Source: Galbibacter orientalis DSM 19592 (GTDB lineage Bacteria; Bacteroidota; Bacteroidia; Flavobacteriales; Flavobacteriaceae). From it: a stretch of 64,000 nucleotides of DNA. Below the pieces are notes generated by a model, which worked only from the letters and a program-made list of their open reading frames with translations, had not been told where the DNA came from and did no database searches. Positions within the stretch are counted from its first letter, which is position 1. Every line of letters begins with the position of its first letter. This document shows, one piece after another, positions 7,718 to 16,138 of this stretch. Location: the NCBI RefSeq assembly GCF_000260115.1, contig NZ_JH651379.1, forward strand, positions 2,893,466 to 2,957,465. The letters are read 5' to 3'. The position numbers and the translations under genes are program-made.

Positions 7718-8094
7718 TTGAGAGTCGGGGAGTTGGAAGAAGTAAAAAAGTTAAAGGAAACAAGAATTAAAGAATCAAGAACAAAGATTTGTACATGTCT
7801 CTTGTCTTGATTGATAGTTGAAGAAGTTGGAAGTCCGAAGTCCGAAGTAAAAAAGTTAATGAGTTAAAGAGAAAAAGAATAAAGATTTTATGTTGTTTCT
7901 CTTGTCTCTTGTCTTTTGTCTTTTGCCTCTTGCCTCTTGCCTCTTGCCTCTTTGTCTCTTTGTCTCTTGCCTCTTTGTCTCCTGTCTTGACTGATAGTAG
8001 GTTGTTGTTAGTTGAACTATAAAAGACAAAGATATTAACTAACAACAATTAACTATTAACTATTAACGAATAACAATTTTTTTGCTTCAAGCCA
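7718..8094. repeat. Gene-free spacer with pyrimidine-rich tandem repeats
   Basis: This stretch between two convergent transcription units carries no credible gene. At 7897-7990 there is a run of 7-8 bp units of the kind CTTGTCT, CTTTTGCCT, CTTGCCT, CTTTGTCT. Further left (7828-7850) the unit AAGTCCGAAGTCCGAAGT occurs. The phrase TGTCTTGAYTGATAGT occurs at both ends (about 7801 and 7984), so the whole block looks like a duplicated and expanded simple repeat. An open frame of 93 codons on the - strand is just a translation of these repeats. Confidence 0.75.
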
Positions 8095-9537
8095 TTAACT
8101 AATTTCTTTAATCAAATTCAATTTATTAAGAGAAGATTTTGGTGCTTCACATAACGAGCAGCAATAGGCTTCGGGAAGTTCTTCAAAGGGAGTATTTGTA
8201 GGAATATCTTGCGTAGAATCTCCATATATTGGGTCGTAAATAGTAAGACATTCGCTACATTGGTAGACTTCGGTTTCTATTTCTTTCTTAGCTTCAGTTT
8301 CTTTCTTAGGGGTTTCTTTTTCATCGCCTAAAGTTTCAAAATACATTTTACTCAGTTCCATTAACAATCCTGGTAACTCAACCTTATCTATATCTTGGAC
8401 ATGTGTAATGTACTCTAGCGTATTTGGATCGAAGTTTTTGGCGTATAATAAGTTATAAGTATTTCTAATTTTAAAACTGCCTAACGCTTCTGGTTGTTTA
8501 TTTTTTTCAATAACAATAGCTGTAAAGTAATATGCTTTTTTATTGTAATCTGTAATTCCAAAAGTAAGACCATAGGTACTTATGTCGTTTTGGTCGAAAT
8601 TAGCAACCAAGAATTTTTTTAATTTTACGGCTTCTTTATTTGCTACAGGGAGATGCCAATTAAGTTCAAGCATTGAATGGCGAACGTTAATTCCTCGTTT
8701 TCCTAGAAATTTTTCCCACTTTAACTTAAATTCTGTTTGAATTCCCTTAATAATAAACGATTTCCATGGCGTAATGCAGATCTTTCCAATTTTGCACTCA
8801 GCGCATAAATCGCACATAGCTTTTAAAAAATCTAGATCGTATTTATTGTTTCTCCAATAAAGCCCTAACCAATATTTATCGGAACCCATTCTATTCATTC
8901 CTTCATAATAAGGGAAAGGATGAAATGGTACATCCAATGGAGTGTCTACAGTTCTATTATTTGTATCGATGGCATCGTTCACCAATTCAAAAACCATAGT
9001 AATTTCTTCTGGTTCTTCTTGTAATAATTCTTCAATAGCAAGTGATACTTTTGAAATATCCCAACTGTAAATAAGCGCTGGGTACATTACTGTTTTTTCC
9101 CAATGCGGCAATCTTACGTACAAGTACCAATAATCTTCGTGAGGAGAAGCTATAAAATTTAGATGTCCCGTAAAGAGAGGAACAAGTCGTTGTTTGGGGT
9201 CGGTAATATTTATTTTTAGTAAAGGATGATGTCTAAATTGCTCTAAAATATACAGGTAACGATCGCCCGTTAACCAAGAACTTTTTGGAAAAATATCAGC
9301 AGAAACGTAGGAACTCATAATGTTTTCTGTTCCTTTTTCATTTGGAGCAATCCATTCTAAGCTATTAAAATTTGAAATGTTTTCTTTAGCTATTTCTTTT
9401 GAAAAAAGAATATCTTGTCGAGAGCCAAAAGATATTGTTTTTAAGCCAGAATTCTCTGCCGCTTCTGCAATCGATTTTAATTCTCCAGGAGATAAAACGC
9501 CTCCTTTTATAATTAATCTATTTAATTCCTTCTTCAT
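8095..9537 (-). CDS. NIR/SIR-like protein with C-terminal rubredoxin domain
   Basis: A 480-residue protein of two parts. The N-terminus (MKKELNRLIIKGGVLSPGEL, then KTISFGSRQDILF) resembles the ferredoxin-like half-domain of nitrite/sulfite reductases, a region that normally helps bind siroheme. A second such region is suggested around residues 285-420. A Cys-rich loop, LCAECKIGKICITPWKSF (residues ~240-257), replaces the usual CxxxxxC...CxxxC siroheme/[4Fe-4S] motif. The last ~55 residues are rubredoxin: CSECLTIYDPIYGD ... TPFEELPEAYCCSLC, with both CxxC pairs. It lies 166 bp downstream of nitrate reductase on the same strand. A role as an electron carrier or assembly factor for nitrate/nitrite reduction is inferred from context; the exact function is not known to me. 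Confidence 0.7.
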   Translation of the reverse strand: MKKELNRLIIKGGVLSPGELKSIAEAAENSGLKTISFGSRQDILFSKEIAKENISNFNSLEWIAPNEKGTENIMSSYVSADIFPKSSWLTGDRYLYILEQFRHHPLLKINITDPKQRLVPLFTGHLNFIASPHEDYWYLYVRLPHWEKTVMYPALIYSWDISKVSLAIEELLQEEPEEITMVFELVNDAIDTNNRTVDTPLDVPFHPFPYYEGMNRMGSDKYWLGLYWRNNKYDLDFLKAMCDLCAECKIGKICITPWKSFIIKGIQTEFKLKWEKFLGKRGINVRHSMLELNWHLPVANKEAVKLKKFLVANFDQNDISTYGLTFGITDYNKKAYYFTAIVIEKNKQPEALGSFKIRNTYNLLYAKNFDPNTLEYITHVQDIDKVELPGLLMELSKMYFETLGDEKETPKKETEAKKEIETEVYQCSECLTIYDPIYGDSTQDIPTNTPFEELPEAYCCSLCEAPKSSLNKLNLIKEIS

Positions 9538-9544
9538 CCCATTC

Positions 9545-9680
9545 TATTTTACTCGATAATCGAGGTTCTATTATTTAAAAAGCTCGTTTTCAGATGTTCT
9601 ATTAGTTCTTCTTTTAATGTCTCGTTAACTTATTCAGAAGTAGTTTATTCGATAATCAAGGTTTTACTATTTAAAAAACT
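9545..9680. repeat. Paired TTCGATAATCGA-type repeats between nasA and the rubredoxin gene
   Basis: TTACTCGATAATCGAGGTTC (9548) and TTATTCGATAATCAAGGTTT (~9648) are two direct copies ~100 bp apart, both followed by TATTTAAAAA. The core CTCGATAATCGAG is a palindrome. Related single copies occur near 35976 (TTATTCGATAATTGAGTTTT) and 61518 (TTATTCGATAATCGAAGTTT). The function is unknown; a small mobile or recombination remnant is possible. Confidence 0.55.
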
Positions 9681-9703
9681 TTATTAGTTTTATCAGAAAT
9701 GTC

Positions 9704-12700
9704 TTAAGCTAAAACACTATTACTTTTTAATAATTCTCGAACTTCTGTTTTACAACTTCCACAGCCTAAACCAGCCCCAGTTTGCTTACATAATTCAGTA
9801 AAATCATTACATCCGCTGTTAATAGCCTCTTCAATATTTCCAGCACCTACTTGACTACAAGAGCAAACGAGTTTTCCTAAAACGGGCTTGGTGTTTGTAG
9901 CACCTCGTAAAAGGGTGTTTCTTTTGTCGGAGAGTTCCATTTTCCCTTCAATCATTTCTTTAAACTCAGCAAACTCATCTTTATCGCCCATTAAAATAGC
10001 ACCCACTAAAAGATCGTCTTTTACAATACATTTTTTGTAATAGCGTTTACTAACATCCATAAAAATGATCTCTTCATAACTAGAGTCGTTTTCAGGAACA
10101 TTTATTTCTCCAATACTACAGAGATTTAAATCGTTGAATTTTAAAATATTCATTAAAACAGAACCTTTGTAACCGCTACTTATATCCCCAGCAATAAAGT
10201 TTGAGAGGATATTTGCTTGCTCTTCTGCTGCTGAAGTAATTCCAAACAATTCATTGTTAAATTGAGCAATTTCTCCAATAGCAAAAATGGAAGCATCAGA
10301 GCTTTGCAGATGTTGATTTATTTTGATGCCTCTACCACAGTCAATCCCTGCTTGTTTTGCTATTTCTATGTTTGGCCGTGTTCCAATAGCATATACAATA
10401 GCATGGGCGTTAAAGCTTTTTCCACTTTTTAAGGTGATGGATAAATTTCCTGTTTCATCATCGTCAAAAACAGTACTTACTTCATTATCAAAATAGATTT
10501 GAACTCCTCTTTCTTGCACATCTAGCGCAAGTAATTTACTTGAAGTTTTATCCAATTGGCGCTCCATTAATCTAGAAGAGCGTTGTACAATGGTAATTTT
10601 TACACCTTGATGTTTTAAAGCAGCAGCTAATTCAAGTCCTAAAAGTCCGCCACCAACAATTACTACATGCTGGTCCTGACTAGGAAGTGCGGTATTTTCT
10701 AGATGTTTTTTAAATTCATCAGCATCAGTTTTACTTCGCATTGTAAACCTTCCAGGAAGCTCTAATTGTACATCATTAGGAACAAAAGCACGACTCCCAG
10801 TGGCTAAAATAAGCTTGTCATAAAAATGTTTATTTCCGTGACTGTCGATAATAAATTTATTGTCTTTATCTATAGAAATTATTGAAGTACTCCCGTGTAA
10901 GGCAATTTTAAGCTTTCCAAGTTCCTTTTCTTTTACCTTCTGAAGTTGCTCCCATGAAAGTTCTTCAGTAATATATTCCGGTAATAAAACCCTGTTATAA
11001 AAAGGATGTGGTTCTTGTGAGAAAACAAGAATTTCGTCATGGATATTATGCTCTCTATAATTTTGTACAAATCTGAAAGCAGCAGCACCAGCACCTACTA
11101 CTATTATTTTTTCAGTTTCTTTTTTATATTTTGAAACGGCAACAGCTGTAAATTTAAAATCAGGTTCTTTAGACTGTGGGTCAATAATATTATTTGTAAG
11201 ATTATTAGCCCTATTTAGATCGCTTTTTAAGACTTTTCCCCAGTGCATCGGAATAAAAATAACACCTTCTCGTACAGAATCTGTTATTTTTGCTCGTAAT
11301 CTAACTACTCCATTTTTACTTTTTATTTCTGTAATATCTCCGTTTTTAACTCCATAAACATATGCATCTACAGAATTAATTTCTAAAACAGGAGCAGGGT
11401 AGTGCGTATGTAAGCGAGCTACTTTGCCTGTTTTTGTCATGGTATGCCATTGATCTCTAACCCTTCCAGTAGTTAAGATTAATGGAAATTCACTACTCGG
11501 TTGTATGGATGCATTTTCAACGCTATAAGGAATATTAAAAATAGCTTTTTGAGAAGGAGTATAAAATTTTTTATCTTCAAAAAGGCGTGTAGTTCCTTGA
11601 TGTCTATACTCAGGAACAGGCCATTGCATGGTACCTTCATTTTTGAGTCGGTCGTAATCTAAAAAAGAAATATCAATATTTGTGCCTTTAGTCATAGCAC
11701 AATATTCTCGATATATTTCTTCGGTAGCATTATAATTAAACCCTCTGAACCCCATTTTATTGGCAAAATCACACAGAATTTCAACATCTGGTCGTGCTTC
11801 TCCAGGAGCGTTTATAGCTTTTGGAAGGTAGGAGATACGGCGCTCCGAATTAGTCATGGTACCTTCTTTTTCCAACCATCCTGCTGCAGGGAGTAGGAGA
11901 TCTGCCATTTTTGTAGTATCAGATTTGTGAGAAATATCTTGAACCACTACAAACTTTGCATTTTTAAGAGCTTTTTCAACCCTTCTAACATTTGGCATAC
12001 TTATAAGCGGATTGGTACAGACAATCCAAATAGCTTTAAGTTTTCCTTTTTCTAGCGCTTCAAACATTTCTGTAGCAGTGTAGCCAGGTTTCCCCGAGAT
12101 ACTATTTACTCCCCAAAATTGAGCAACTTCTTTGCGGTGCTCTTCATTAAACAGGTTTTTATGAACCGCCAATAAATTTGCCATTCCGCCAACTTCTCGT
12201 CCTCCCATGGCATTTGGTTGTCCAGTAAGTGAAAAAGGACCAGCACCTGGTTTTCCTATTTGTCCTGTTATGAGCGATAAATTGAGTAATGAAAAATTCT
12301 TATCTGTCCCAACCACACTTTGATTTAGTCCCATAGCCCACATGCTTATAAAGCCTTTGGCGAGACCAATCATATCGGCTGCTCTTTTTATATCATTTTC
12401 TGAAACTCCACAGATTTTGGCTGCTTTTTTAATTGAAGTTTCTAAAATTTGTTCTTTATATTTCTGAAAATCCTCAGTGTGCTCTTTAATAAAATTATAA
12501 TCAATAAGACCACGTTCTAACAGACGCCTACCTATAGCATTATGAAGCACAACGTCCGTTCCAGGAATAAGTTGCAAATGTAAATCGGCAAAGTTTGCTG
12601 AATCCGTTTTTCTAGGATCTATAACTATAATTTTAACATTCGGATTTTCCTCTTTGTGTTTTTCAATTCTTCGGAAGAGAATAGGATGACACCAAGCTGG

Positions 12701-13225
12701 ATTAGCCCCAGAAATAAGGAAGCAATCCGCTAATTCAATATCTTCATAAGCAATAGGGACAGAGTCTTCTCCAAATGTTTTTTTATAACCTACAACAGCC
12801 GAACTCATGCATAAACGAGAATTGGTATCAATATTATTAGTGCCTAAAAAGCCTTTTGTAAGTTTATTAGCAATGTAATATTCTTCTGTTAAACATTGTC
12901 CAGAAACATAAAAACCAACACTATCTGGACCGTGTTTTTTTATAATCGATTTAAAAACTGAAGCTGCTCGTTCCATTGCATCATCCCAAGAAACACGCTC
13001 TCTAGGATGCGATTTACTCCATCTCATTTCGGGATACAGAATCCTATCAGAAGTATCATTCGCAACATAATGGAGGTTCATTCCTTTAGAACATAACATT
13101 CCTTTGTTAACTGGGTGGTCTTTGTCGCCTTCCACATAAACTTTGTTTTGAGCGTCTTTTTTAACAACAATTCCACAGCCAACACCACAATACGAACAGG
13201 TAGTTTTTACTTCTTCTTTCAACAT
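9704..13225 (-). CDS. nasA: Assimilatory nitrate reductase: NasA fused to FAD/NAD reductase and BFD [2Fe-2S] domains
   Basis: A 1173-residue cytoplasmic enzyme (no signal peptide) that reduces nitrate to nitrite. Order: a [4Fe-4S] domain with Cys 10, 13, 17 and 45 (TTCSYCGVGCG ... GMLCSKG); the molybdopterin oxidoreductase body, with the likely Mo ligand Cys in NSRLCMSSAVVGYKKTFG (~140) and later HLQLIPGTD and GLNQSVVGTDKNFSLLNLSL; the dinucleotide-binding C-domain (~570-680: LILTTGRVRDQWHTMT). After ~700 comes a pyridine-nucleotide disulphide-type FAD domain (IIVVGAGAAAFRFV; ATGSRAFVP; VIVGGGLLGLELAAAL; AIGTRPN). The last ~57 residues are a BFD-like [2Fe-2S] domain (CSCSQVGAGN ... GCGSC). 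In Bacillus the reductase and electron-transfer parts are separate (NasC, NasB); here they form one chain, which implies NAD(P)H-driven nitrate reduction. It lies downstream of narK, 389 bp apart. Confidence 0.93.
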   Translation of the reverse strand: MLKEEVKTTCSYCGVGCGIVVKKDAQNKVYVEGDKDHPVNKGMLCSKGMNLHYVANDTSDRILYPEMRWSKSHPRERVSWDDAMERAASVFKSIIKKHGPDSVGFYVSGQCLTEEYYIANKLTKGFLGTNNIDTNSRLCMSSAVVGYKKTFGEDSVPIAYEDIELADCFLISGANPAWCHPILFRRIEKHKEENPNVKIIVIDPRKTDSANFADLHLQLIPGTDVVLHNAIGRRLLERGLIDYNFIKEHTEDFQKYKEQILETSIKKAAKICGVSENDIKRAADMIGLAKGFISMWAMGLNQSVVGTDKNFSLLNLSLITGQIGKPGAGPFSLTGQPNAMGGREVGGMANLLAVHKNLFNEEHRKEVAQFWGVNSISGKPGYTATEMFEALEKGKLKAIWIVCTNPLISMPNVRRVEKALKNAKFVVVQDISHKSDTTKMADLLLPAAGWLEKEGTMTNSERRISYLPKAINAPGEARPDVEILCDFANKMGFRGFNYNATEEIYREYCAMTKGTNIDISFLDYDRLKNEGTMQWPVPEYRHQGTTRLFEDKKFYTPSQKAIFNIPYSVENASIQPSSEFPLILTTGRVRDQWHTMTKTGKVARLHTHYPAPVLEINSVDAYVYGVKNGDITEIKSKNGVVRLRAKITDSVREGVIFIPMHWGKVLKSDLNRANNLTNNIIDPQSKEPDFKFTAVAVSKYKKETEKIIVVGAGAAAFRFVQNYREHNIHDEILVFSQEPHPFYNRVLLPEYITEELSWEQLQKVKEKELGKLKIALHGSTSIISIDKDNKFIIDSHGNKHFYDKLILATGSRAFVPNDVQLELPGRFTMRSKTDADEFKKHLENTALPSQDQHVVIVGGGLLGLELAAALKHQGVKITIVQRSSRLMERQLDKTSSKLLALDVQERGVQIYFDNEVSTVFDDDETGNLSITLKSGKSFNAHAIVYAIGTRPNIEIAKQAGIDCGRGIKINQHLQSSDASIFAIGEIAQFNNELFGITSAAEEQANILSNFIAGDISSGYKGSVLMNILKFNDLNLCSIGEINVPENDSSYEEIIFMDVSKRYYKKCIVKDDLLVGAILMGDKDEFAEFKEMIEGKMELSDKRNTLLRGATNTKPVLGKLVCSCSQVGAGNIEEAINSGCNDFTELCKQTGAGLGCGSCKTEVRELLKSNSVLA

Positions 13226-13494
13226 GAATGTTTGTTTTTTTAGCTAAAATAACTTCGCATTTTGTGCTTAATTATAATAGCTTGAATTCAATTTCCGATA
13301 TTTTTTTCTGATATAAAATAGGTTCAAGCAATTATTACGGATGTAGTAATTTAGTGGCGTTTAGATTTTTATATTCAGAATTTAACCCCATAAAGTTTAT
13401 CCATTTACTTACTCAGAGAGACTTTAATGCTACGGCGCTGGCGTAGATTTTTCTTGTTGCTTCTTACAACAAATGCATCTCGGTTTTGTTTTGA
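13226..13494. other. Spacer upstream of nasA
   Basis: Between the nasA start and the hairpin repeat there is AT-rich sequence without a gene. It contains the gapped inverted repeat ATTAC-N7-GTAAT (13335-13351). This could be an operator, but it differs from the TACGTA motif in front of narK, nirB and moeA. nasA may be read through from narK or have its own promoter here. Confidence 0.4.
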
Positions 13495-13617
13495 ACCTCT
13501 CATTGAGGGTTTATTCCCTAGAGCCTGTTCTGAGTATTTCGAAGTGTTCTACGTCGAAATGGATTAAATTATTTTTCTTTGAATACCTCGTAGGTTTGCC
13601 CCGAGGTAGTTGATTTA
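13495..13617 (+). repeat. Intergenic hairpin repeat, copy 2, reaching into the narK stop codon
   Basis: This is a full-length copy with GAGCCTGTTCTGAGTATTTC, ACGTCGAAATGGATTAAATT and TGCCCCGAGGTAGTTGATTT. Its terminal GATTTAATT contains TTA at 13615-13617, which on the - strand is the TAA stop of narK. So the repeat lies directly against, and supplies, the end of that gene. Confidence 0.75.
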
Positions 13618-15036
13618 ATTGACAGTTGCAAACTCTCTAGATGTTTGATGTAATTCCTTTTGGGCAATTTTTTCATCTTGAGCGGAAAATCTAATTGCCA
13701 GCGCACAAATTCCAGTAGCTACAACTAACATTCCAATCATTAAATAACCACTAGATACTGCAGAAGCTGCTGCTTCTGATTGAGCTGCTTTTATAACAGC
13801 CTCTCCCATGCCTTGATGATCTTCAATTGCAATTTTTTCTGCAATAGCCGATTTAGATTTTAAGAGAATAGCCGCTAAAAAAGCTCCTACATTTCCTCCA
13901 GCTCCTACAATTCCAGAAATAGAACCAATAGCTTTTTTATTTATAAATGGAACTACCGAAAATGTTGCTCCTTCTGCCATTTGTACAGACAAGCTAAAGG
14001 CAACTAAGAATACGATTCCTGCAATCAAGCTCGTCATGGTAGAAAATACGGTCAGCATAACGCCTTCTATAGCTAATATGGCTACCAAAAAGAGTACGCG
14101 ACCACGTAAGCCTTTTGTTTTTCCAAATTTATCTCCAAAGAATCCGCCAAGAGTTCTAGCAAAAATATTCATCAAAGCAAATGATAAAACAATGTTACCT
14201 GCTGTAATTCTTTCTAATTGAAAGGTGTTTTGTAAATAGTCGTCCATAGTACCATACACTGTAAGTTCAATACCAAAACACGCGGCATATACAATAAATA
14301 AAATCCAAACTCTATAATCTTTAATGGCTTCAAGAAACCCTACTTCGTCTTTTTTTCCATTCGGTATTTTCTTACCTTTCTCTTTAAGCGCTTTTATATT
14401 TCCTTCAGGAGTATCTTGAGTGAAAAAGAAGTATACAATTCCCATCAAAAAACAGATGGTTCCAGCAATAATCATAGCATACCTCCAGGCGTCGGTTTCT
14501 GCTACTCCAAAACTTATTACTGCCGCCGCAATTAAAGGCATTCCTAATCGGTTTGCACCACCACCAAGATTTCCCCATCCTGCAGAAGTTGCATTTGCAG
14601 TTCCTACAATATTGGAAGCAAACATTAAAGAGGTGTGTACTTGAGTAATTACAAAAGAAGCTCCTATAAAACCTATTAAAAACCTACAAATTAAAAATTG
14701 CATAGGAGTTTGACCTAAACCACTTAATATTACTGGAATAGACCCAATTATTAATAACCATGTATAGCATAAACGTGGGCCGTATTTATCGCACAACTTT
14801 CCAATAAGTAAGCGTGCAAATACAGTTCCTGTTACCGCTAATATCACTGCATTCCATTTTTGGTCTGGAGTTAATCCTAATTCTTTTACCACATCGGGCA
14901 TAAAGGGAACAATACCAAACCATGCGAAGAAACACATGAAAAAGGCTATTGATGAGATCCAAAATGTTCTAATTGGAATGCTCTTTAAATTTGTTAAATT
15001 TAACTTGGTTGCTTTGGTTGTTACTGTTGTCTTCAT
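13615..15036 (-). CDS. narK: Nitrate/nitrite MFS transporter (NarK/NasA, NNP family)
   Basis: A 473-residue major-facilitator protein with about 12 hydrophobic helices. The nitrate-nitrite-porter signature is visible as AGWGNLGGGANRLGMPLI in helix 5. The second-half equivalent SGIVGAGGNVGAFLAAILL is also present. The conserved region after helix 2 reads LLIGKLCDKYGPRLCY. It imports nitrate (and may exchange nitrite) across the inner membrane for the reductase encoded just downstream. The C-terminus ends in a repeat element that provides the stop codon. The start is well fixed, with the TTAAGTATTAATACGTAATA motif 26 bp upstream. Orientation and order (regulator, narK, nasA) show a functional unit. 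Confidence 0.93.
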   Translation of the reverse strand: MKTTVTTKATKLNLTNLKSIPIRTFWISSIAFFMCFFAWFGIVPFMPDVVKELGLTPDQKWNAVILAVTGTVFARLLIGKLCDKYGPRLCYTWLLIIGSIPVILSGLGQTPMQFLICRFLIGFIGASFVITQVHTSLMFASNIVGTANATSAGWGNLGGGANRLGMPLIAAAVISFGVAETDAWRYAMIIAGTICFLMGIVYFFFTQDTPEGNIKALKEKGKKIPNGKKDEVGFLEAIKDYRVWILFIVYAACFGIELTVYGTMDDYLQNTFQLERITAGNIVLSFALMNIFARTLGGFFGDKFGKTKGLRGRVLFLVAILAIEGVMLTVFSTMTSLIAGIVFLVAFSLSVQMAEGATFSVVPFINKKAIGSISGIVGAGGNVGAFLAAILLKSKSAIAEKIAIEDHQGMGEAVIKAAQSEAAASAVSSGYLMIGMLVVATGICALAIRFSAQDEKIAQKELHQTSREFATVN

Positions 15037-15061
15037 AATACTTAAATTTTCTTTTATAAAA

Positions 15062-15104
15062 TTAAGTATTAATACGTAATAATTAAAATAATAAGTAAGT
15101 ATTT
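15062..15104. promoter_or_regulatory. Nitrate-regulon motif upstream of narK
   Basis: TTAAGTATTAATACGTAATA (15062) followed by ATT differs by one base over 23 from the sequence before moeA, and lies 26 bp upstream of the narK ATG. A further AATAAGTAAGTATTTG follows to 15104. A third partial site, AAATACGTAGTTTTTAA, is found ~190 bp from narK, near the end of the regulator gene (15222-15238). Confidence 0.7.
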
Positions 15105-15263
15105 GAGCGGAATTATGAAATATTGAATTTTAAAGGAATTAAATAAAAACTATTTAATTCCTTGGTTTTAAATTGAATAATATTTAAAAAATCAAGAAAG
15201 ATGTAGATGAAGGTTTTGTTGTAAATACGTAGTTTTTAAGTTGAATTCCTTATGAGGGAGGGG

Positions 15264-15920
15264 TTAAAGTAGGTTATAAGTATTTGCTTTGTTAGCAAGC
15301 TCCATCTGATTTTTCACTTCTAATTTTTTCATCAAGTTAAAGCGGTGTACTTCTGCTGTCCGTTTACTAATTTTTAATTCTTCGGCAATTTCTTTGTTAC
15401 TTAATCCTTTAAGTACGTGTTTCAGAATTTGTTTTTCTCTTTTGGTAAGATTAAAGTCGTTTTCAACAGAAGTATCAGTAACTTTTTTAGGTTTTCCATC
15501 AACAAAATTATTGATGATTATAGAAGAAACATCACCAGAAAAATATTTCCCACCTTCCGCAACGGTATGTAAAGCTTTTAAGAATTCTTCTTTACTAGAA
15601 CCTTTTAATAAATAACCGTCTGCTCCAGATTGTATGGATTGTACTACGTATTCTTCAGAATCGTGCATAGAAAGTACCAAGGCTTTTACTTCGGGGTTTG
15701 ATTTTTTGAGTCGTTTTACAACTTCTATACCATTCATTTCTGGCATTCTAATATCTACAACTAATAAATCAGGTTTATTTTTCGCAATAATTTCCAATGC
15801 TTCTTTGCCATTAGAAGCTTCATCAATTACATGTATTGATTTATCGTCTTCCAATAAAGATTTGATTCCATCTCTTACAAGAACATGGTCGTCTGCAAGA
15901 ATAATATTAATATGTTCCAT
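15264..15920 (-). CDS. NarL/LuxR-family response regulator
   Basis: A 218-residue regulator. The receiver domain (~1-120) has paired acidic residues in IILADDHVLVRDG, the phosphorylated Asp in LLVVDIRMPEMNG, a Ser in LVLSMHDSEEY and Lys in GYLLKGSSK. A C-terminal LuxR-type helix-turn-helix (~150-215) reads LTKREKQILKHVLKGLSNKE followed by IAEELKISKRTAEVHRFNL. It lies 218 bp downstream of a NarX-like kinase and directly before narK, so it is the likely nitrate/nitrite-responsive activator or repressor of the island, in analogy to NarL. An array of the shared motif lies 20 bp before its own start, which suggests autoregulation. The nature of its DNA site is inferred. Confidence 0.9.
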   Translation of the reverse strand: MEHINIILADDHVLVRDGIKSLLEDDKSIHVIDEASNGKEALEIIAKNKPDLLVVDIRMPEMNGIEVVKRLKKSNPEVKALVLSMHDSEEYVVQSIQSGADGYLLKGSSKEEFLKALHTVAEGGKYFSGDVSSIIINNFVDGKPKKVTDTSVENDFNLTKREKQILKHVLKGLSNKEIAEELKISKRTAEVHRFNLMKKLEVKNQMELANKANTYNLL

Positions 15921-15980
15921 AGTTGCGTTAGTCGTATTCTAAGTACGAAAATACGGAAAAATACTTAACCTACTAAGTAA
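15921..15980. promoter_or_regulatory. TAAGTAC/TACTTA array upstream of the NarL-like gene
   Basis: TAAGTACGAAAATACGGAAA (15940) followed by AATACTTAACC and TACTAAGTA forms an array of half-sites related to the AAGTA/TACTT arms seen at narK, moeA and nirB. It begins 20 bp upstream of the regulator's start codon. It is less well conserved than the other three. Confidence 0.5.
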
Positions 15981-16003
15981 TGCTTTTATTGAGCTCATAA
16001 ATT

Positions 16004-16032
16004 TTAGCCACAGATTCACGGATATAAATTTT
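16004..16032. repeat. Half copy of the GCCACAGATTCAC repeat
   Basis: AGCCACAGATTCACGGATAT is a single arm of a repeat whose two arms both occur at 33709-33792. It lies in the spacer between the regulator and the kinase. Confidence 0.5.
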
Positions 16033-16138
16033 CCCTTTTCCTGTAGGGGTTCATGGTAGGATTAAAAAAATAATATAGATGTATTTGTAAATTGGTGGCT
16101 AGTAAATTTTTTCGTCAATTATAACAAATCCCTTATTT

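Noticed and set aside
7767-8048. 93-codon open frame on the - strand
   Set aside because: It is a translation of pyrimidine-rich tandem repeats; the product is a low-complexity Lys/Arg/Gln run with no family resemblance.
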